Positions 1-12,270 of a DNA stretch of 64,000 nucleotides are shown in pieces (position 1 is the stretch's first letter; each line of letters begins with the position of its first letter). The notes beneath the pieces are model-generated. The model searched no databases. It had not been told where the DNA came from and saw nothing but the letters and a program-made list of their open reading frames with translations. A program made the position numbers and the translations under genes. Origin of the DNA: Acanthochromis polyacanthus (Eukaryota; Chordata; Actinopteri; Pomacentridae); the NCBI RefSeq assembly GCF_021347895.1, contig NC_067126.1:35862982-35926981 (forward strand), given 5' to 3'.

Positions 1-206
1 AGACGAATATCTGAATATTCGTTTCGCCCCGTAACGTCCTACCGGGGGGGGGACAATGTGGCGGAGACTGCCTGAATATTCGGATCCATTCTTCTAACAC
101 CGAATATTCGTTCCAACCGGGGGGGATTTTGATACCAAAATTAATATCCGGATACCGCCGTAGCGAACAAATATTCGGATATTCGGGAAATTCGGGTCCA
201 GCCCTA
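1..206 (-). mobile_element. hAT-like repeat end (CGAATATTCG-rich)
   Basis: The terminus reads tccagcccta at 197-206, the reverse complement of TAGGGCTGGA, a hAT-style terminal inverted repeat. The body is built of repeated palindromic GAATATTCG words. The first ~90 bases of the reverse strand align with 23208-23297. The other end lies outside the window. No transposase sequence is seen. Confidence 0.6.
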
Positions 207-1590
207 CATCTCACCAGCTTTGTTGTGAAAACACATTGTAGACTCCAGACAGACATTTCACTGTAGCTCAAAGCTATTTCCAAACATTTCTTTCTGAAAA
301 CCTGCTGCGAGTTTGTATTATTTGGTATTTTTGACATTCGATAGACTAAAAACATCCACATCTGTTGTATCATCAGCCGATCCCTGATGGGTTTTTCAAG
401 ACTAACCTCCAGATCAGAGTCTTGTTCTTCCATCAGGTCTCCATTAACCTCTTTTATTGAAGCCTCCTCCTGCTTTTCAAATCAGACCCGGCAGGACTCC
501 CCGTTTGTCACGCTGCTTTTTCAATCAGACGGAGTGAGAGGATCGCTGATCACACTGACAGCACACACAGGTGTTCGCACAATCACAGAGTCAGCGCTGT
601 CACCGCGGTAACGCTGCGTTGTGTCTTCCTCTTTGTCGCCGCCGATGCGTTCGCTGCTCGTATGTGCGCTCGTTGAGGTGAACCTGTATCATATTTTGTA
701 CTTTTTGTCGGTATTCGGTGGTGGTTGTGTGTCTGATGGTGTCATGGCAGAGCTGTGCGGCCTTTTAGGAGATGTGAAAAGCTGAAAGAAGATCCTCAAC
801 CGGGAATATCATTTTTATAAACTTGAGTTTCTAGGCAACTGGAGGTATTAGCATTTTCAGACGGAATATTAAGTGAATGACGTGTTATTAAGTAATAACA
901 TCTGCATGTGACAATTTATGCACATAATAATTGTGGTTATGTAACTGGAACCAGTCTGCAAGTAGAAACACTGACGACTAATAACAGCTGAACCGTTTTG
1001 AGGTGCAAAAGAAAATATTATAAACAGACTCCATGGAACCTTTATTATTGGCTGTCAGTGAAATGCAGAAAACATTAATTTTGAAACCCAACCACTTCTT
1101 TTTTTGTCCTTTTTGATCCACAGCGTTGGATGGTGAATTCGGCAAATAGCAATAGAATTGAATTCCATTAAGGTTTATCCAGGTTTTATCGTTTAAAACA
1201 ATGTCCTTCAATACAGCTCGGTACATTTCTCTGCATGTAAATAGTTATGCAGTGAGAATAGTCCTAAAAAAACACAGATTAAAGCTGAACAGTTGAGAGG
1301 CAGGTTAGCATTAGATTGACCTTGTATGCAAAATTAGTTTTATCTCAATCTCACCACCCAACAACAAGTTATTTTAAGAGTTTTCAATTTTTGTAGGACC
1401 ATAAGTGAAGAAAGTGGTTCCCTGTAAGTGCCACACACTCTTTCTCCATATTATTACTCTTTAACCGTAGACGTTGACACCTTTTAAAGTACCCAACAAT
1501 CCCTTAGAACACCTCAATACAGTGCATTCATCCATTTTTACAATACATCTACGCTAATTTCTCTTCATCCAAATCTGTTAGTCTGTTTTT
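207..1590. other. no gene recognised
   Basis: Mixed intronic sequence; the part near 600-680 is somewhat CpG-rich. No repeat boundary or coding exon is supported. Confidence 0.5.
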
Positions 1591-1596
1591 GAGTCA

Positions 1597-1626
1597 TGTT
1601 GCAGACAGACAGACAGACAGATAGAC
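1597..1626. repeat. (GACA)n short microsatellite
   Basis: Six or seven imperfect gaca/gata units. Confidence 0.85.
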
Positions 1627-1629
1627 GGA

Positions 1630-2690
1630 CAAACATACATTTTTGTAAGACTTGTTGGAGTCTGCTGCAGTGTTTGTTTTCATTAGGTTATCAAATATCA
1701 GGTTCTTGCTCCTCGGTGACATTAAACACTGACGAATGCGGTGAAACGTCTCAGTCCTGAGTGGATCAGAGCGCTGCAGTGTTCAGAGGGTTTGCTGCTG
1801 TTGGATGCAGTCATAGTGACGGGGCTGGAAGCGGAGGCAGCTCGAGATGGTCGCTATCCAGCAGAATGATTTTGGATCGTCACAGCGGCTGGCTCTGGGA
1901 CCGGTGCAGTGTAGGCATGAGGAAACTGGTGTCTCCAAAATGGCAGCTGTCCACGAACATTATTTGCCGCATTATTTATGCCGTCGTGTTGCCGCACATG
2001 GCAGAATGCATTCGGCCCGGGGCTGTTTTTTTAAGAACGCGTCAGTATGCAGGCTGATATTTTAGATGGCGTCGTCCTTCCCTGATCTCCATCCAACACT
2101 TTTAGGAGGAACTTGAGCCAAGTCTGATCCCCCGGCATCAGTGTTGGACGTCACTCAAGCCCTTGTGGCAGAATAGGATCAAATTCATAGAAGACTGAAG
2201 GCTGTTATAGCAACTTGAAATGACGTGTTGCACAGTCATTATGGGGGATGTTTAGGTCATGTTTAAGCCTTATGGTCCTTGCTTTGCTACGTACAGCCTC
2301 GAGGTGCTCGAACGTAACATGAAGTTCCATCTTTCACTGATCCAAGCAGCCACAAAATGCGTTTTCTCAAAGAACTTAAGAGTTTATCTACAAAACTGAG
2401 AAGAGCTGAACAAAAGGATGTCATTGAACAAAAGAACAAAAATAATGGTGATGTCCTAACAGAAATTCAGATTGAGCAAAACCAAAATAACAAACAAAAA
2501 CGACACTAATCTGTTAGGCAAGACTGGCCTACCCCAGCAAAAACTGGTAAAAGACAAACCCAGTCTTACCTCCTGCTACACACAGTACTATACAGAACTG
2601 ACAGTTTACCAAACGAGGAACAAACTGTGCATTCAGCTGATGTAGTGTTCACTTGTTGTCATAGTTACAGTGACGCCATGCCGCTATCTC
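1630..2690. other. no gene recognised
   Basis: Unique-looking intronic sequence; open frames near 1761-2065 are short and unrecognised. Confidence 0.45.
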
Positions 2691-2699
2691 ACAGTGATA

Positions 2700-3010
2700 C
2701 AGAAATCTTTAGCCAGTCTCCACATTTGGCCAAAATGATGAGAAATTTGTCCAGAACTTCCTCAAAAAAAAAAAAAATCCTCTTGTCCTGTTCACAATCT
2801 GTCCAAAACGAGTTAAACATCTAGGATGGCTTAGAAGGGTTCCAAAATGACTAAAAACAATAAAAACACGTCCAGAATGACTCAGTTTTGACCTCATAAA
2901 ATAAGTGTGTTCTCTAAATGTTTCAGAATTTGTCATAAAGGAGCCAAAACATGTGCGAAATGATTTAAATTTGTCTAGAACTTGCCATAAAAAACCTTTC
3001 TGAACTGTTC
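2700..3010 (-). repeat. degenerate dispersed repeat with ~20-base sub-units
   Basis: Recurring words such as ccaaaatgac, gtccagaatgac and gtccaaaacg are spaced roughly 20-40 bases apart. They are the reverse complement of the tcattttgga words that build the repeats at 8150-8640 and 15130-15690, so this is probably a diverged inverted member of that family. Confidence 0.4.
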
Positions 3011-4195
3011 AGAATCTACATGTTTCAATACTCGTTTTAATTGCTTGTACACTCGTGTAACTGGAAACTTGTTTTCCTGTTCGAAGGATGCTGGAATCAT
3101 CAGCTAGTTTTCACAGTTCTAAAGTTCTGCACTACAGCCTTTTACGTCACACACTCACTTTTTGTCTCGCTTGTTTAGTAAAAGTCACTGCTTCTATTAG
3201 TTTGAATCTGGCATTAAAAAACTCAAGGATTAAAAGTACCAGAGGTTTCGGTGTTTTATCACTCTTAATGGTTATAATTCTGCACATTCACTCTTTAAAT
3301 GTGAGCTGGAATGACTCAGTGAATCTGGCACCGTGTTGAAGAGGAAGTATTTATTTTAGTCAAACATTTCTGCTCCTCAGGCCGCCGTTAATGCATCTGG
3401 TTTGGAGCTGTAATGATCAGATTGCAGGATGTGTAGTCGTAAGTCAATGTGGCTCTGCTGCAGTCGCACAAACTGCTCTTCAGCCTCTCAACAAAGCAAC
3501 AAACACACATCCACTCTGCCGCACTGAGACTCACTCAGACATAAAGGCCGCCGCTCGCTGCCAACGACTCCCGTCTGATATCGTACACACTCCCAAGCAT
3601 GAGGCAGCTCATATTCACACACATCAGTTAAAAGTCATTATGCTCTTCTCACTCCTACAGACACGCACATCCTCTGTGTACACAGCCACATCAGCAAATT
3701 AGCTGAATAAAGAGCCTCTTTTTGCTTTTCCTTTTGAGTGGCTAATTAGCCATCAGAGCCCGCTGTGTGGAGAGAGCGAGATCCATCAAGAGGTAGAGCT
3801 TCAAAGAACAGTTTATGGAAGCCAAAGCACTTTAATTAGGACCTATTTGTACCAGAAAGCAAAGAGAAAAAACATAATTTGAAGCCAGAAGCTGCATAAT
3901 GTAGAGGGAAAATAAACACATTCGAATGCACGCTCGGATAAAGAGAGACAGGAACAAACTGGAAGGGTTTGAACCGGCGAGATGAGATCCTCACAACAGC
4001 AGAGGGAGCAGAAACTCAGCCTACACCAGGAGATGTCAGTTTTCTGACCTCTAATGACGTGTTCACATGGAAAGAAAGGAACATATCAGGGTTTCTGCTT
4101 CTTTTTGTCTAGAAATTAGAGTCATTTTAAGCAACCAGTAGCTGTGTTTTTAGCTATGGAGTTGCTCTTTGGGTCCCATAGATCCACAGCGCTTA
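3011..4195. other. no gene recognised
   Basis: Non-repetitive intronic sequence. The part near 3710-3770 (ctaattagccatcagagcc) is a weak candidate regulatory block. Nothing else is supported. Confidence 0.4.
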
Positions 4196-4740
4196 AATAA
4201 AGTATTCATCCTTCATAGAAGTTTTCCCCTTTTGTTGCTTTTTCCACATTCAATCATGGTTAATTTAGAGACTCTTTCATGTCAAAGTGAGAACAGCTTT
4301 CTACGAAATAATGTTAGTTAATTATTAGAAAGTGTAAAATAAGTGACAGCAGAAGTATTCGCCCTGTTTAAAGTCACTTAATTCAAGCAGTTGGTGTGAA
4401 AAGTCAAACAATTAGTAAAATGAAGTTCATCTGAGCGCAGTTTATGTGAATGAGGTGATTATAGTTTAAAGATGCCTGAATCAGAAAGGTTAATTCACTG
4501 GAAGATCAGTTCTTCTGAGTAAAACTACACCATGAAGACAAAAGAACGCTCCAGGGGGCTCTGTGAAATGGTTTAGAAAAGCAGAATTAAGAGGATAGAC
4601 ACAAGAACAACTCCAAACCACTGAATGTCACTGAGTGCAGTTAAATCCATCACATGTAAATCAGCCCAGAGTAGTGAGGAAGGCCACCAAGACAGCTATG
4701 ACTCTCATGTCTTTCTTGGACATGAAAGAGTCTTTATTTG
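4196..4740 (+). mobile_element. Tc1-like transposon relic
   Basis: The left part (aaagtattcatcc...ccttttgttgctttttccac) matches a fish Tc1-type leader I recognise, and it is followed by a broken transposase start at 4532. The right terminal repeat is not visible, so the element appears truncated. Confidence 0.5.
4532..4715 (+). pseudogene. Tc1-like transposase N-terminal remnant
   Basis: Starting at the ATG at 4532 the frame reads MKTKERSRGLCEMV and then hits a stop. After a second stop it continues with LSAVKSI, resembling the start and helix-turn-helix (ST-V-SII) of fish Tc1-family transposases. At least two in-frame stops and probable indels make it non-functional. The later part (aggaaggccaccaagacagc) resembles the conserved region after the paired-like domain but is out of frame. 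No catalytic DDE region is present. The assignment rests on recalled family consensus, not on a search. Confidence 0.5.
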
Positions 4741-5318
4741 TAAGCGAAACTAAATGAAATCATCACATTTTTATTGTTTACATTTGTGTCATACACAATT
4801 TTTAAAGCAGGAAGTGAGTCTTAAAGTCAATTTATTCAACATTTTAGAATGAGAAGCTGTAAGGAAACGCTAACATCACCTCAGCTGTGCATGCATCCTG
4901 GACGTTTAGAATTAGTTCACGTTGCGCTGCAGAAAAAGAGCTGAAGTAGCAAAGTTTAACTGGAATTTGTTTTAAACCTGCCTCACAACCGAAGGTGTTG
5001 CTGCTGAGCTGGAGGCAGAAACAACCTGTTCTCATCCCCAGCATGTCAAATGCTGCTTTTTGTCAAAGCGGCTGGCGTCTCAGAGATAGGAATGAGATGT
5101 CCTTTGGCCTCGATGCCACCCGCCTCCATGTTCAATGAAAAAGACATACAACCTCCATGGATGGGGGCAGATGGTGTCAGGACATCATATCACATGTTGG
5201 ACCAATATTTAGTCCCTTTTTTTTGTGACAATTTTATTTTCACCTGGTGTTTAGTAAAGTTTATGCACTCAAACTGCTTGATTTGGTTTAAGAAAGGGAT
5301 CCTAGTTTGGGTTCAAAT

Positions 5319-6190
5319 TAGTGCTGTCAAACGATTAAAATGTTTTAATCAGATTAATCACTGGGTTGTTGTGGTTTTTTTTTTCATTCAAGTTTTCATT
5401 TATTTTAATATACTTACACAAACCAAGAAAAGAAAACAAAACAATTGAACAATGCCTGGGTCGTTACAGAGCATCTACATCATCCTTCAGTCCTGTTAAT
5501 CGTAATTTCCCCCTTGTTCCCCTCCAACGTTGCCATTTCCAGTCCTGTATTCTGTCCACTTAGTCCATGTTTTGTCCATTTGTGCTTCCTGGACTCTCAG
5601 TTGGCGAGTTCCTTTATGTAGATTTCTTCTGTAATTTTCAACCATTGGTCTTTTGTTGGTGGTCCTATTTTCCCCCAGTTTCTTGTTGTGGCTTTTTTAC
5701 ATGCCACCAGCAGTATCTTGATTAAATATCTGTCATTTCCCATCACACTCTCTTCAGAGAAACTACAAAGAAAAAGCACACTGCAACTCAAAGGGATCTT
5801 ATAACCCATTATTCGTTGTAGCTCTTCACATAAAGTTTTGCTGTGGATTAATTTTGATTAATCACGATTAAATATCATTAATTTTTAATCTAAATGAATC
5901 GCATTTCATTTTTGCATGAGCATCAGACTCAAGAAAGAAGGAAATATACATGCACTTAATATGTTTATTAAGCCCCTGTGCTTCGTTGGTTGTTGTTTCT
6001 GTCATTACTGGATCAACTGCCCACTTGTGCATGTGTGATGGTAAGTCTACTTGGACAAAAAAAGCCAGAAACATTTCATGGATTTTCAGCCGTTCTGCAC
6101 TGCAGATGCCTTAATTGCATTAAAGTTTTTGACTGAATTAATCATGATGATGGATTAATCTGCATTAACACGTTAATTTTGACAGCCCTA
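5319..6190. mobile_element. hAT-type non-autonomous element with nested LINE fragment
   Basis: Terminal inverted repeats: left tagtgctgtcaaacgatt, right attttgacagcccta. Imperfect 8-base flanks gttcaaat/gtgaaaat agree with a hAT target-site duplication. Interior arms are rich in gattaatc words. The centre (about 5375-5837) is a later insertion. A fragment of the same family lies at 37835-37915. Confidence 0.75.
5375..5837 (-). mobile_element. 5'-truncated L1-type LINE fragment
   Basis: On the minus strand, 5809 down to 5597 reads ...LIKILLVACKKATTRNWG, then PPTKDQWL and an EEIY motif. This is the conserved C-terminal part of L1-clade ORF2 proteins (…KKAITR-W--P-PPT--W…IY). The reading frame stops near 5597, and an untranslated tail and a poly-T run on the + strand (5375-5383) mark the 3' end. 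The flanks ttgttgtgg (5366-5374) and ttgctgtgg (5838-5846) look like a target-site duplication inside the hAT element. It lacks endonuclease and reverse-transcriptase domains and is dead. Confidence 0.65.
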
Positions 6191-7166
6191 GTGAAAATAC
6201 ACCCTTCCACAATATTAAGAATGCTAAAAAGCAAACTTCTCATTGCCTGAAGAGCAGCAAAAGTAACGACACCAGCTGAGGAAAACCTATTTTTGACGTT
6301 TAGGGAATTTTAGAGATTCTTTCGGAAAACTCATTGACACGAAAAGGAACCCAATTTGTTCAGATTTGACGCCATGAGAGCCTGATGACGCGACCAAAAG
6401 TGACGAGTTGGGGGTGAGACCGGGCTTGTTGAACGGATGCAGAAGTGTAGATAAATTATACCCAGAAAAGAGTCCTTCTTTGACAGAAAGTCTGTTGTTT
6501 TCTGTTGACGTGAACCTGACCTCCGCATTTGCATCCCGAGTTTCCCACCATGTTTATCCCCGACTGGCTGAGCTGCTGCTGCTTCATCTGTCGGCCTGTC
6601 GTCACACAGATGTCTTTATCATCAGAGAAGCACATTATTAGAGCGGGACGAGTGAATACGGAAAGATTAGTTTTATATATTTGTATTTAAAGTGGAAAAA
6701 TGAGACAAATATCAAATGTGTCCTTCCGTCTGTAAAATAAGTCAAGGATTTGAAAAAGCAGGCTTGAGTGTCAGACCATTCTACCAATTAAACGCTCAGT
6801 TGTTTATTCGTACTTATATCTTTGTAGAATCTGAAACCTTGCAGCACTAAAAGCCGTTTCTGTTCCTCTTGTTCCGTCGGCCGTTTCTGTGGCGGTCACC
6901 ACTTGTGAAGCATATCCTTACAGGAAGTGTCACTTTACAAAATCGCGTAAATGGCTTAATTTCGCCATTGTCCTAATGGCAATGCCGGTAATAGCGGCGT
7001 AACGGCGACGCGTGTAAACACAGACGGAGCATCTCCTGCTGAATCCACTTCAGTCTGTTTGTTGAGCTCCGTCCTCGATGATCCTTTGTCTGTCAAAAGC
7101 TCTTAGCGCTGCCATCCAGAGCCCCTCTGCTCCCTGCATTCATTATTAATGGACCTCAGCAGGCTG

Positions 7167-7169
<3 letters not shown>
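6191..7169. other. no gene recognised
   Basis: Non-repetitive intronic sequence. The parts near 6950-7020 and 7085-7165 have no repeat character and are weak candidates for conserved regulatory sequence. Confidence 0.4.
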
Positions 7170-7237
<68 letters not shown>

Positions 7238-7238
7238 G
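7170..7238. repeat. (AC)n microsatellite
   Basis: Nearly pure ac repeat with one aa interruption. Confidence 0.97.
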
Positions 7239-8145
7239 ACGGGACCTGGTAGCTATTTTAGATAAGATATTAAATCAAACACTCACGTATGAGGGGAAAA
7301 CAGAGGCTGCAGGAGGAGGAGATTGTATTTTTCCACTGTTTTTATCTTTAGCTCCGTGTATGAAAGAAGAGCTGCTCCCATGAAACTCATCCACTGATCG
7401 CTCACAAATACAGCATGTAGACGTTTACAGCTTTCAACCAGGGCTGAGTTTTCCTCGTGTTTGCTCTTAACCTTGTCTGACCTTGACCTCCTGTCCTGTT
7501 GCGTGATTAAATCAAGCAGCAGAGAAACTGTGAAAGGAGCAAACAGCACGTCTAAAACATGAAATATAGAAATAATGACGATATCTGTGACTGTAGAATC
7601 CATTTTTCTGTTCGTTTATGTCACAGTTCACACGTCCGTTGAAGCTCTTGGAAACTGCTGCTGAAAATTCACACAGAAAAACTGAACTCTGCAGGATAAT
7701 TTAACAAGATTACAGAGTTATGGTGCTGTAATATTAAAAACTTTTGAGCAGCCTCTGCTATTGAGAAGATGGCAGGCGGTGAAATCACAGTTCGAACAGC
7801 ACAATAGTCAGTAATTGCACAGTAATTTGTAATAGTAATTACTGCAGTCAGGAATAAAATGTGCTCTCTGCTGCTTTCACATCAACTCAAACAGACCAGA
7901 ACCGAGAAGAATAAACGTGAAAGTCTCACAATCGTAACTGAAACTCGGCCCAAGAGAATTCTCAGTAATTAAAACTGTAAATCTCAATAAGTATAACTTT
8001 TCTGGGCCGCATGATTATGACGATTTTGTGATAAATGCTGAAATAAAGAGTATTTACAGGACGAATGACACTCCTACTGCACTTGAGCATTTAAAGAAAC
8101 ATAACACTGCTGTGCTACATTCCTGCAAATGGAGAAATCTTTGTA
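7239..8145. other. no gene recognised
   Basis: No gene or clear repeat seen; the 106-codon minus-strand frame at 7283-7603 is not recognisable. Confidence 0.45.
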
Positions 8146-8149
8146 TTAA

Positions 8150-8640
8150 CCCTCCCATGGACTTCAAAAACCCCTCAGTTATAGATTGACCTGGACCAGT
8201 TTGGAGTCATTTTGGACCATTTTCTTGTCATTTTCAACAAGTTTTATGTCAGATTGGATCATTTCTCATCATTTTGGATCATTTTTATGTCTTTGGGGTA
8301 ATTTTTAAATCATTTAGGACAAACGTCATGTCTTTCTGGACTAATTTTCTGTAATTATGGATGAATTATGGAGAATGACTTGAAAATTCAAGTCATTCTG
8401 GACGGGCCAATACGTAATTGCAGGACTTTTTGTGACATAGTTCACATTTTAGTGATATCCAGTCATTTTTTATTAATAAGTGATTGTTTCCATAATTAAT
8501 AATTCTGAAATTTGTAAAGACATGATCATAATAAACATAAAAACATTAGTTTTTTTTAACTTTTAATAAAAATATATGCTAGATATATCCCATGGACTTC
8601 AAAAGTCCCTCAATTATAGATTGACCGTTAGCAAACAACT
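8150..8640 (+). repeat. dispersed repeat with internal tcattttgga sub-units
   Basis: About twenty-base imperfect sub-units (tcattttggaNNattttN) recur from 8200 to 8560. The block is bracketed by direct repeats of cccatggacttcaaaa (8155 and 8590). It aligns over most of its length with 15130-15690, including the tail aataagtgattgtttccata. Confidence 0.7.
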
Positions 8641-8909
8641 AGTTTAGTTTCCAGCTTCTTCTACTCTGTTTATTACAGCCATGACGCACAAACCACCACC
8701 TGATGAGGACAAATGGTTTATTTGCTTCAATGCAGTTACTAGAAATGAGCCAAATTTGCATTTTTGTGACGTTTCAACGTTCTGCTTCAAATGAAACGCA
8801 GCTACAGTCTTTATATTTAACTGGTTGTCAGTGAAGTAGATCATTTTCAGCTCAGCGTCTCATTGTTTGGCCTGATGATTCAACAAGGAGAGGTTCAAGT
8901 CCGTCCTGC

Positions 8910-8983
8910 TGTGTGTGTGTGCGTGTGTGCGTGTGTGTGTGTCTGCGTGTGTGTGTGTCTGCGTGTGTGTGTGCGTGCGCGTG
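8910..8983. repeat. imperfect (GT)n microsatellite
   Basis: gt repeat with gc and tc interruptions. Confidence 0.95.
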
Positions 8984-9082
8984 CCGTTCGATGTGACCTT
9001 TCTCCATATGTTGTGGGACCAAGCAGGGGAACAGGAGGTGAAGCCCTACACATGCTATCAGTCTGAGCTGTTAGCCAGCAGC

Positions 9083-9099
9083 TCACACACACGCACACA

Positions 9100-9168
<69 letters not shown>

Positions 9169-9187
9169 TTACGCACACGCACACACG
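9083..9187. repeat. (AC)n microsatellite
   Basis: About 105 bases of ac with a few gc/aa interruptions. It lies 100 bases from the (GT)n at 8910, so the pair could fold as an inverted repeat. Confidence 0.97.
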
Positions 9188-11865
9188 CTGCAGGCCTAAC
9201 ATGTCATTGTTACCTGATATTCATGGTGTGTAGGAGAAACAGACGCAGGAGAAGGTCATACGTGTGATGTCAGAGGCGGTGCGTTCACTGCCGGCCGTGG
9301 GTTTGATCGCTCCTCCTGCACCGCCTCGGGCCTCCTCTACCCTCTGTCCTCCCCACCCACCTCCCACAATCCTCAGCATCCGTCCAGCCCCCGCCAGGAG
9401 ACACGCGGACCTTTCTATTTTGGATTTTCCAGCCCGAGTTGAAAGAACGGTGCGGCAGAAAGCTCTGACTGTATTTCCTGTATCAGAGAGGACGAATGTT
9501 CACGGCGCTGCAGTCGTGTCTCTGGATGATAAATAATGTATGGAACATGTCGCCGGGCGGAATTCTGCTGAGACCTGGAAACCATGGGGAAAAATGTGTT
9601 TTAGATCGAATTTTTCTCTCTTTTTTTGCTCCAAAACTTTCTTTTTATCTCTAGAAAGATTCTGTTTGTGTCCAAATCCCTTTGGATAAAAGCTTCATCT
9701 CCGTTTGCTTTAACAAACACACATTAAAAATACACTTAAATTCATCACAGCAATGCTTCAATTATATATTTAAATACTCATCTTGGCAACCTTTATGTGG
9801 TCATATCATCTAAAATCTGATGGAATAAGTTTAGCAGGAAGAGTTGGCTTGATGTAGGATCTCCTGTAGGATGTCCTTTCTAACTCGAAGCTACACTTTT
9901 AAGAGGAAATTCCGACAATTTTCTACATTTCCGGCTTTACTGGTGCATTTTTTTGTAGCCTAATTGTTAGCATATAGCGTGAAACTTCATGTAGGACACA
10001 AATAAGAGTTTAAAGAGAGACAGATCTATTTCCAGGCACATATTTAGTCATAAAAATCCAGTGCAAAAAAACTAGAATATCACCTGTTAAAGCATCATCA
10101 AGGGTCTCGCTACCTGATATAAAACATTCTAAACTCATGGTTTTCCCAGTAGCTTTTATTCTGAAATTTCGACTGTGTCCAGCAGCTTCCTTCAGCTAAC
10201 TGAACTTCCCCATGTGTTATTATGGGACCTGTGTATTGTCAGCCAACAGGTGCTTGAATTTCAGTGAGATAACAATAAAAATAAAAAAAGAGCTGGTCAA
10301 AAACCTTGAACATTGCTCAGATATTTTATTACGAGAGTTACAAAAGAGAAAAATGAAAATGAAGTTAGTTTACATATTTCAGTGACGTTAATATCATACG
10401 TTCAAAAGTAATTTTTGTTCTAAAATCAGCAACTAAACTGAGAAGCTACATGTTGTTATAATAAAACCCTGAAAAGAAGACCAAATAATTCACACTTTCT
10501 ATTAAAAAAAACTTGTGGAAACAGCAACACTGATGTAAAATGATGATGTACTAGTATTATTTCAGCCTTTATTTATTCAGAATTACATCTAGAATCTGCA
10601 TGGATCAGTCAAAAATCCTCCAAGATCCAAAACATTTGTGTTTGTAGCCCTGCTAGATGACTCTGTTCCTGCCTGTTGTCATGAGTTATCGTCGCTCTGT
10701 GATCCAAACACTGCACTTTTGTCTTCTAAAAAAACACTTTCCTGTTTAAGTTTCACTCCGGATAATCCGACGTCTTTTGATAACCTCCAGTGTTGGTTTC
10801 CACATGCGTTAGCAGCGACTGATCTCATTTAAAGAGAGACATAACAGCCCCTTTAGCGTGATTGACTAGATATTGTATTACATTCAGCAGCTAATGACAG
10901 GAACACAAATACTCACAAAACAAAGCAACTATCGGGACAAAAGGCGAACCAGAAGGTTTCCCTCGCAGCGCCAGTCTCAGCTTGACAAAAGACATTGTTA
11001 CTGGGCATCTGTATGTGCACGCTTATCACTCTCCAGCTCCCTTATGAAGCAGCGTAACCCCCTCACAGAAATATCTTTGATTTATATTCATATGCAAATG
11101 CACATCCTCAAGCAAAAAAAAAGACATTCTCTTAAAGAAGAAAGAGGAAAAAAGCAGGAGAGGGAAGTTCAGCTTATCGCCACTCAACAGATGTTCAGAC
11201 TAAATGTGCCGGTTTGTCTGAGCAGAGTAAAGCTCCGGAGCTGGACGGTCTGAATGGACCGAGTCAACCAGCTGCAGCTCAAAAAATACATTTGTATAGT
11301 GGCTGTAATTTGCTCCAATGACAGAGGTGAAAGGAGCCAGAGGATCAGGATGAGAACCTTCGGCTGCCAAAGGCCGTCGGCCAAACAGAGGAAATTCATT
11401 TTCCACGAGGATCCGCTGAAGTCACGACGCCGCAGGAAGGTCAGGTAGCTTCAAGGAAGAGCTCAGTGGACGGAGCTGCTGTTCTGTGGAGGAAAAGAAC
11501 CGAATGAATGAAACCAAACGCGAACATTACAAACACAATTTACTCCGGTTTACAGCGCTCCTTCGCCACATATCTGTCTTTACTACTGTGGCGAGCTAGG
11601 TTGAAGAATGACACTAGAGAAACGATATCTGCCTTTTATCTGCAGCAGACTTTCTGCAACTGACAGATGCTTTTATTTTGACACAGGCAGGAAGTGATCA
11701 ACCACACTTCACACTCACAATCCTGACAGCAGAACACATTACCAAACTAACTAGGATGACTTGGCCACAATAACATAATAAAACACTCATAACACTAACA
11801 TAAACCACAATAATGACATTTAAACCCCCAACACCCTGAACTCCCATGGTGCATTGCAGCACAAC
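9188..11865. other. no gene recognised
   Basis: Intronic sequence. 9264-9420 is GC/pyrimidine-rich without recognisable coding content. 10873-11450 contains several short overlapping frames on both strands, none recognisable. Confidence 0.4.
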
Positions 11866-11869
11866 AGTT

Positions 11870-12270
11870 TAGCCATAGACCGGCTCTGTCGTCGCTACAT
11901 TTTTTTTTATTACTTTTGCAGTAAGATAAGCATTTTGTAGCCTAAAAAACGGAAAAAATATGAAACAAATAATTAAAACAATATTTGAAACATATTTAAA
12001 AAAAAGAGAGCACAGCGCCGGGCTCTGATTGGCTCAGAGACCGTAGCATCAGTCTCCTCTGTCTCCAGTGTTCAGCAGCGTTCAGCATCTGTCCTCCAAT
12101 TCACATAGACGTCTGATCGCTGCATAGTGTTGCTCTGCGGTGTGTGGGGAGGGTTTATAAAGCCTTAAAATATATATACATGATACAATTAATATGGTCG
12201 CTACTTTGAGGACTTTCGTCTATCACAGGGGGTCTGGAACGTAACCCCCTGATAGACGAAGGACCACTGT
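11870..12270. mobile_element. pogo-like (Tc1/mariner) MITE, right end clear
   Basis: The right terminus, read inwards on the minus strand, is cagtggtccttcgtctatca, the style of pogo/Tigger termini, followed by TA. An imperfect hairpin (ttcgtctatcacaggggg with its complement) spans 12218-12265. The left boundary is uncertain. Confidence 0.45.
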
